Source: Candidatus Mycoplasma liparidae (GTDB lineage: Bacteria > Bacillota_I > Bacilli_A > Mycoplasmatales > Mycoplasmoidaceae). From it: DNA of 64,000 nt. The notes under the pieces are model-generated. The model searched no databases. It saw only the letters and a list, made by a program, of their open reading frames with translations, and was not told the origin of the DNA. The stretch covers positions 186,001-250,000 of the forward strand of contig RHHX01000001.1 in NCBI GenBank assembly GCA_009884515.1, read 5' to 3'. The position numbers and the translations under genes are program-made. The stretch's first letter is position 1; every line of letters begins with the position of its first letter. Shown piece by piece: positions 60,008 to 64,000 of the stretch.

Positions 60008-61573
60008 ATGAAATTTGAACAACTAAATCTTAATAGTATTTTATTAGGAAATCTTAAAGGTTTTGGCTATACTGAATTAACTGAAATTCAGGAAGCTGCT
60101 ATACCTTTTTTATTGGAAGGCGGAAATGTTTTAGGTGTAGCTCAAACTGGAACTGGAAAAACAGCTGCTTTTTTAGTACCAATATTAGAAAAACTTTTAA
60201 AAGATAAAAATAGAAATGGAAAGCCAACAGTTCTTATTGTTGCTCCAACAAGAGATTTAGTTACTCAAATTTTTGATAACTTTATTGCTTATAGTAAAAA
60301 AACAGGCATTAAAGGTGTTTGTATTTTTGGTGGTAATAGTTACACTAGACAAATTAGAGAAATACAAAATGGTATTGATATTGTTTTTGCTAGTACTGGT
60401 AGATTAATGGATTTAGCTTTTACTAAAAAAATTTTAGATTTAGAAAACATTACTACTTTAGTTTTAGATGAAGCTGACTTAATGTTAGATATGGGTTTTG
60501 CACCTGATATTGAAAGAATTACTAGAAGTTTAAAAAATAGAAAACAAACTTTATTATTTTCAGCAACAATGCCAAAAGAAGTTATCAAACTAGTTGATAA
60601 AACATTTAATAGTGAATATAAAACTATTAAAGTTGTAGCTAAGTTTAATATTAATGATATGGTTAAACAAGAAGTTCATATGGTTTCTAAAAATAATAAA
60701 GCTAAATTATTATTAAAATTATTAAATGACCATACAAATGAACAATGTATTATTTTTGTTAGAACAAGATCTGAAGCTAAAGTTTTAGATGCTTTTTTAA
60801 AAGCAAATGGTATTGTTGCTGATGCTCTTCATTCAGATAGAACTCAAGATGCTAGAGCTAGAATTTTAAAAAAATTCAAAGCTGATCAAATTCAAATTCT
60901 TGTTGCAACTAATGTTTTAGCTAGAGGAATCGATGTTTCACATTTACCATTAGTTATTAACTATAATCTTCCAGAAGAAAAAGAAACATATGTTCATAGA
61001 ATTGGTAGAACTGGTAGAGTTGGTAGATCTGGTAAAGCTATTAGTTTATGTGCAAGATCTGAAATGAAATCTTTAAGAGAAATTGAAAAAATTATCAAAA
61101 TGAAAATTGAAGTTATTAATTCTCCTGAGTGAAATGATACTAGAGAGCAAGATTTGCTTAGTCAATTTCAACCAAAAAGAAGAGAAAGAGATTATGATAG
61201 TAGAGATTCTAGAGGCAGAGGCGGTTCTAGAGGAAGATCATCATCAAGATTTGGTTCAGGTTTTGGAAATAGAGATGGTGAAAGATCATATTCTCCAAGA
61301 AATTCTGATTGAACACCTAGTTCAAGAAGTTTTGGAAGTAGAGATGGTGAAAGATCTTCAGGTTCAAGAAGTTATGGAAATAGAGATGGTGAAAGATCAT
61401 TTGGTTCAAGAAACTTTAGAAGTAGAGATGGTGAAAAATCATCATCAAAGTATGGTTCAGGTTTTGGAAACAGAGACAAACCTTCAAAAGACTTTAGAAT
61501 TAGAGATAAGCCTTCTAGAACTGGAAATTATTCTGGTGGTGGTTATAGAGGAAGAAAGAACGATTCTGAGTAA
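60008..61573 (+). CDS. deaD: DEAD-box RNA helicase with repetitive Arg/Gly/Ser tail
   Basis: A 521-residue helicase (CshA/DeaD type). The Q motif region GFGYTELTEIQ (18-28), motif I AQTGTGKT (45-52), PTRDLVTQ, DEAD at 154-157, SATMP, ARGIDV and HRIGRTGRVGR are all present. After residue 375 comes a low-complexity tail of about 145 residues: at least four imperfect copies of an S-R-D-G-E-R-S / G-S-R unit of 15-17 residues (GNRDGERSFGSRN, FRSRDGEKSSSKYG), with RGRGG early and GGGYRGRK at the end. Such tails bind RNA. UGA at 61130 must be read as Trp to enter the tail. It ends at a strong terminator. Confidence 0.97.
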
Positions 61574-61583
61574 TCTAAATAAA

Positions 61584-61612
61584 AAAAAACTTGACTAAAT
61601 CAAGTTTTTTTT
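61584..61612. terminator. Bidirectional terminator between deaD and uvrA
   Basis: AAAAAACTTGA (61584-61594) pairs with TCAAGTTTTTT (61600-61610) across a five-base loop, with A/T runs on both sides. It lies between the convergent helicase gene and uvrA, whose stop is at 61611. Confidence 0.9.
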
Positions 61613-64000
61613 ATCATCAACTATTAGCTGCACCTTGTAGTAATTTTGTTTTTAAATATTTAGCTGTTGCTGATTTCTTATTTCCAATAATTTGTTCAGG
61701 TGTACCTGTTACGATAATTTCGCCACCATTAACCCCACCTTCAGGACCGATATCAATAACATGGTCTGCTGATTTAATTAAATCAAGGTTATGTTCAATA
61801 ACTAGAACAGTATCTCCATTATTAACAATTCTTTGTAATATTTTTAATAATTTCTCAATATCAGCTGTATGAAGTCCGGTAGTTGGTTCATCTAAAACAT
61901 AAATTGTTTTTCCGGTTGATCTTTTTTGTAAAAATTTAGCTAATTTAATTCTTTGAGCTTCACCGCCACTTAAAGTAGTCGCTTGTGCTCCAAGTTTCAA
62001 ATAACCTAACCCTACATCTCTCATTAATTTTAGTTTCATAAAAATAGATGGAATATTTTGAAAGAATTCTGAAGCTTGTTCAATTGACATACTTAAAATA
62101 TCAAATATAGATTTAGTTTTATATCTGATTAATAAAGTTTCTTCATTGTATTTTTTACCTTCACATTCAGAACATTGAATAAATACATCAGGTAAAAAGT
62201 GCATAGCAATTCTTAAAACTCCATCACCTTGACAGTTTTCACATCTACCGCCTTTAACATTAAAAGAAAATCTACTTCTAGTATAACCTTTTTCTCTTGC
62301 TTCAGGTACAGCTGAAAATATTTCTCTAATATCATCAAAAACACTAACATAAGTTGCAGGATTTGATCTTGGAGTTCTTCCAATTGGAGATTGATCAACT
62401 ATTACAATTTTATCAACATTTTCAGCACCAATTATTGCATCATATGGAAGTGGTTCAATAAAGGGATCAAAATTATTTTTTTGAATAGCTTTTACAAAAG
62501 TATCTAATATTAAAGAACTTTTCCCACTACCACTAACACCAGTTACAACTATTAGTTTATTTAAAGGAATTGACAAATCTACGTTTTTAAGATTATTACC
62601 TCTAGCTCCTTTTAAAATTATTTTTTTACCATTACCAGATCTTCTTGTTTTAGGTATTGGAATGAATAATTTTCCAGAAAGGTATTTACCAGTTAAAGAA
62701 TTTGGATTATTAATAACTTCTTCAACAGTTCCAGCAGCAGTAACTTCTCCACCGTTAGCTCCAGCTCCAGGACCAATATCTATTAAATAATCAGCTTTCA
62801 TCATTGTTTCTTCATCATGTTCAACAACTATTAAGGTATTACCTAAATCCCTTAAATATTTTAAAGTTGTTATTAAACGATCATTATCTTTTTGATGTAA
62901 TCCAATTGATGGTTCATCTAAAACATATAAAACGCCTGTTAAATGAGAACCAATTTGTGTAGCTAAACGAATTCTTTGAGATTCACCACCACTTAATGTC
63001 ATTGATGTTCTTGATAATGTTAAATAATTCAAACCAACATCATTCAAAAAGTTTAATCTTTCTAAGATTTCTTTTAAAAGTGGTTTAGAAATAATTTCTT
63101 CTGATTCTGATAATTTAATTCCTAATAAAAAATCAATTAATTTATCAATTGTGTAATTAGTTAATTCAATAATATCTTTATTACTAACTTTAACTGCTAA
63201 AGCTTCTTTTGATAGTTTTTTACCTTGACAATCTTTACACTTAGTTTCAATCATATATTTTGAATAATATTGACGTGAAATTTCAGAGTTAGTTTCCATA
63301 TGTCTTCTTTTTATTAAGTTAACAATACCTTCAATGGTTTGAAATAATTCATATTTTGAACCTGATGATGAAAAAAGAGTAAAATTTATTTTTTCATCAG
63401 TTCCGTAAAGAATATAATCTAATTCTATTTTAGTTAAATCTTTTATTGGTTTATATTCATCAATATTATAATGTCCCATTAAAGCCAATGTTTTTTGTGA
63501 ATCAATTCCTAAAATAGCGTTAGCATTTTTAAAAAAATCAATTGCTCCTTCCATTATTGAAAGGGATTTATCAGGGATTATTTTATCAATTGATGGTTGA
63601 ATAGTATAACCTAATCCTTTACATTCATTACATGCTCCTATTGGAGAGTTAAATGAAAATAATCTTGGCTCAAGTTCTGGAATAGCAAAATTACACTTAT
63701 TGCATGAAAAAGTTTCGCTATATAAAATTTCTTCGTTTTCTTTTTGCAAGATAACTTTGCCTTTACCTTCTTTTAGAGCTATTTCAACAGAATCATTAAG
63801 TCTTGACCTTGTTTCTTGATCATGATTTAAAACTATTCTATCAATAACGAGTTCAATGTTATGTCTTTCATTCTTATTTAAAACAATTTCTTCATCAAGT
63901 GATAATATTTCACCATCAATTCTAATTCTTAAAAATCCTTCTTTTTTTAAATTATTAATAGTACTTTCAAAAGTACCTTTTTGAAAAACAGAAATTGGAG
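61611..64000 (-). CDS. uvrA: Excinuclease ABC subunit A (5' end beyond window)
   Basis: The C-terminal 795 or so residues of UvrA, the damage-sensing ATPase of nucleotide excision repair. The gene enters at 64000, already inside the first ATPase half, and ends ...ANSWW with both Trp as UGA before TAA at 61611-61613. Visible parts: a zinc pair in SCNKCNFAIPELEPR, KCKDCQGKK, the ABC signature LSGGESQRIRLA, the second P-loop VTGVSGSGKSSL, zinc pairs CENCQGDG and CSECEGKK, and the second signature LSGGEAQRIKLA. A frame starting TTG at 63749 is not the true start, since conserved sequence continues upstream. About 150 N-terminal residues lie outside the window. Confidence 0.97.

Noticed and set aside
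61240..61460. CRISPR-like direct repeats
   Set aside because: The repeats are imperfect, coding and in phase with the helicase frame; there are no uniform spacers or cas genes.
61107..61598. 163-residue open frame on the plus strand overlapping the helicase tail
   Set aside because: It is the shifted frame of the repetitive tail, rich in Glu/Val only because of the codon pattern; the in-frame reading through UGA gives the expected Arg/Gly tail.
63749..63751. TTG as the start of uvrA
   Set aside because: The frame is open and conserved upstream to 64000, so the codon is an internal Leu; the true start lies outside the window.

Overview
The window is strongly AT-rich, and most reading frames are cut at in-frame UGA codons that fall where conserved tryptophans belong. 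Examples are the W of the glutathione peroxidase tetrad, the HPNWKMG motif of Dxr and many helicase and synthetase positions. UGA is therefore read as Trp (genetic code 4) and the DNA comes from a mollicute. The gene content fits the pneumoniae-group side of the class: a CdaM-type diadenylate cyclase, KtrAB, agmatine and ornithine carbamoyl metabolism, and two enzymes of the MEP isoprenoid pathway. A Malacoplasma (M. penetrans/M. iowae)-like lineage is my guess, not something the sequence proves. Every CDS coordinate below was rebuilt by reading through UGA.

Layout. 1-3.9 kb: a decayed agmatine deiminase copy, a glutathione peroxidase/PEBP pair and a decayed APC permease. 4-12.7 kb: cysS, a Fur-like regulator, a dead DUF2156 gene, then a leftward operon DUF2130-tmk-holB-mnmE-tatD and a GNAT-like gene across a very long palindrome. 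12.7-16 kb: tRNA-Ile and tRNA-Ala, a membrane sulfatase-fold protein and a divergent DEAD-box helicase. 16-28.5 kb: ornithine carbamoyltransferase, an acidic orphan, folD, an RluA-family synthase, ktrB/ktrA, hemW-miaA, a flippase-like membrane protein, a broken rnhB, metK and tyrS. 28.7-32.7 kb: an intact leftward agmatine operon (carbamoyltransferase-antiporter-deiminase).

32.7-38.3 kb: parA, a decayed hydrolase, a GT2 glycosyltransferase, dut and a 933-residue surface protein. 38.3-40.5 kb: nusG, secE, rpmG and a small sigma factor in the Firmicute sigH order. 40.7-45.3 kb: a rightward overlapping chain cdaM-mgtE-mnmG-rsmG. 45.3-58 kb: a long leftward block tsf-pyrH-frr-cdsA-dxr-polC-ispG-deoD-eno-hydrolase. 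58-64 kb: a membrane protein, a GT1 glycosyltransferase, a DEAD-box helicase with a repetitive Arg/Gly/Ser tail, and uvrA running off the right edge.

How the parts work together. AguA, AguD and AguB would import agmatine, hydrolyse it and make carbamoyl phosphate for ATP, but no carbamate kinase lies in the window. IspG and Dxr would make isoprenoid precursors in a cell with no wall; MiaA, also present, is an obvious consumer (DMAPP for tRNA). CdaM and KtrAB make a plausible c-di-AMP/potassium pair. Five genes are visibly decaying, two of them damaged copies of genes that are intact elsewhere in the window. No gene-free stretch exceeds about 300 bases. I saw no rRNA, CRISPR array, insertion sequence, prophage or replication origin. 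The most unusual non-coding feature is a set of perfect AT-rich palindromes in promoter or 5' regions, the largest with 33-bp arms at 11.72-11.79 kb.
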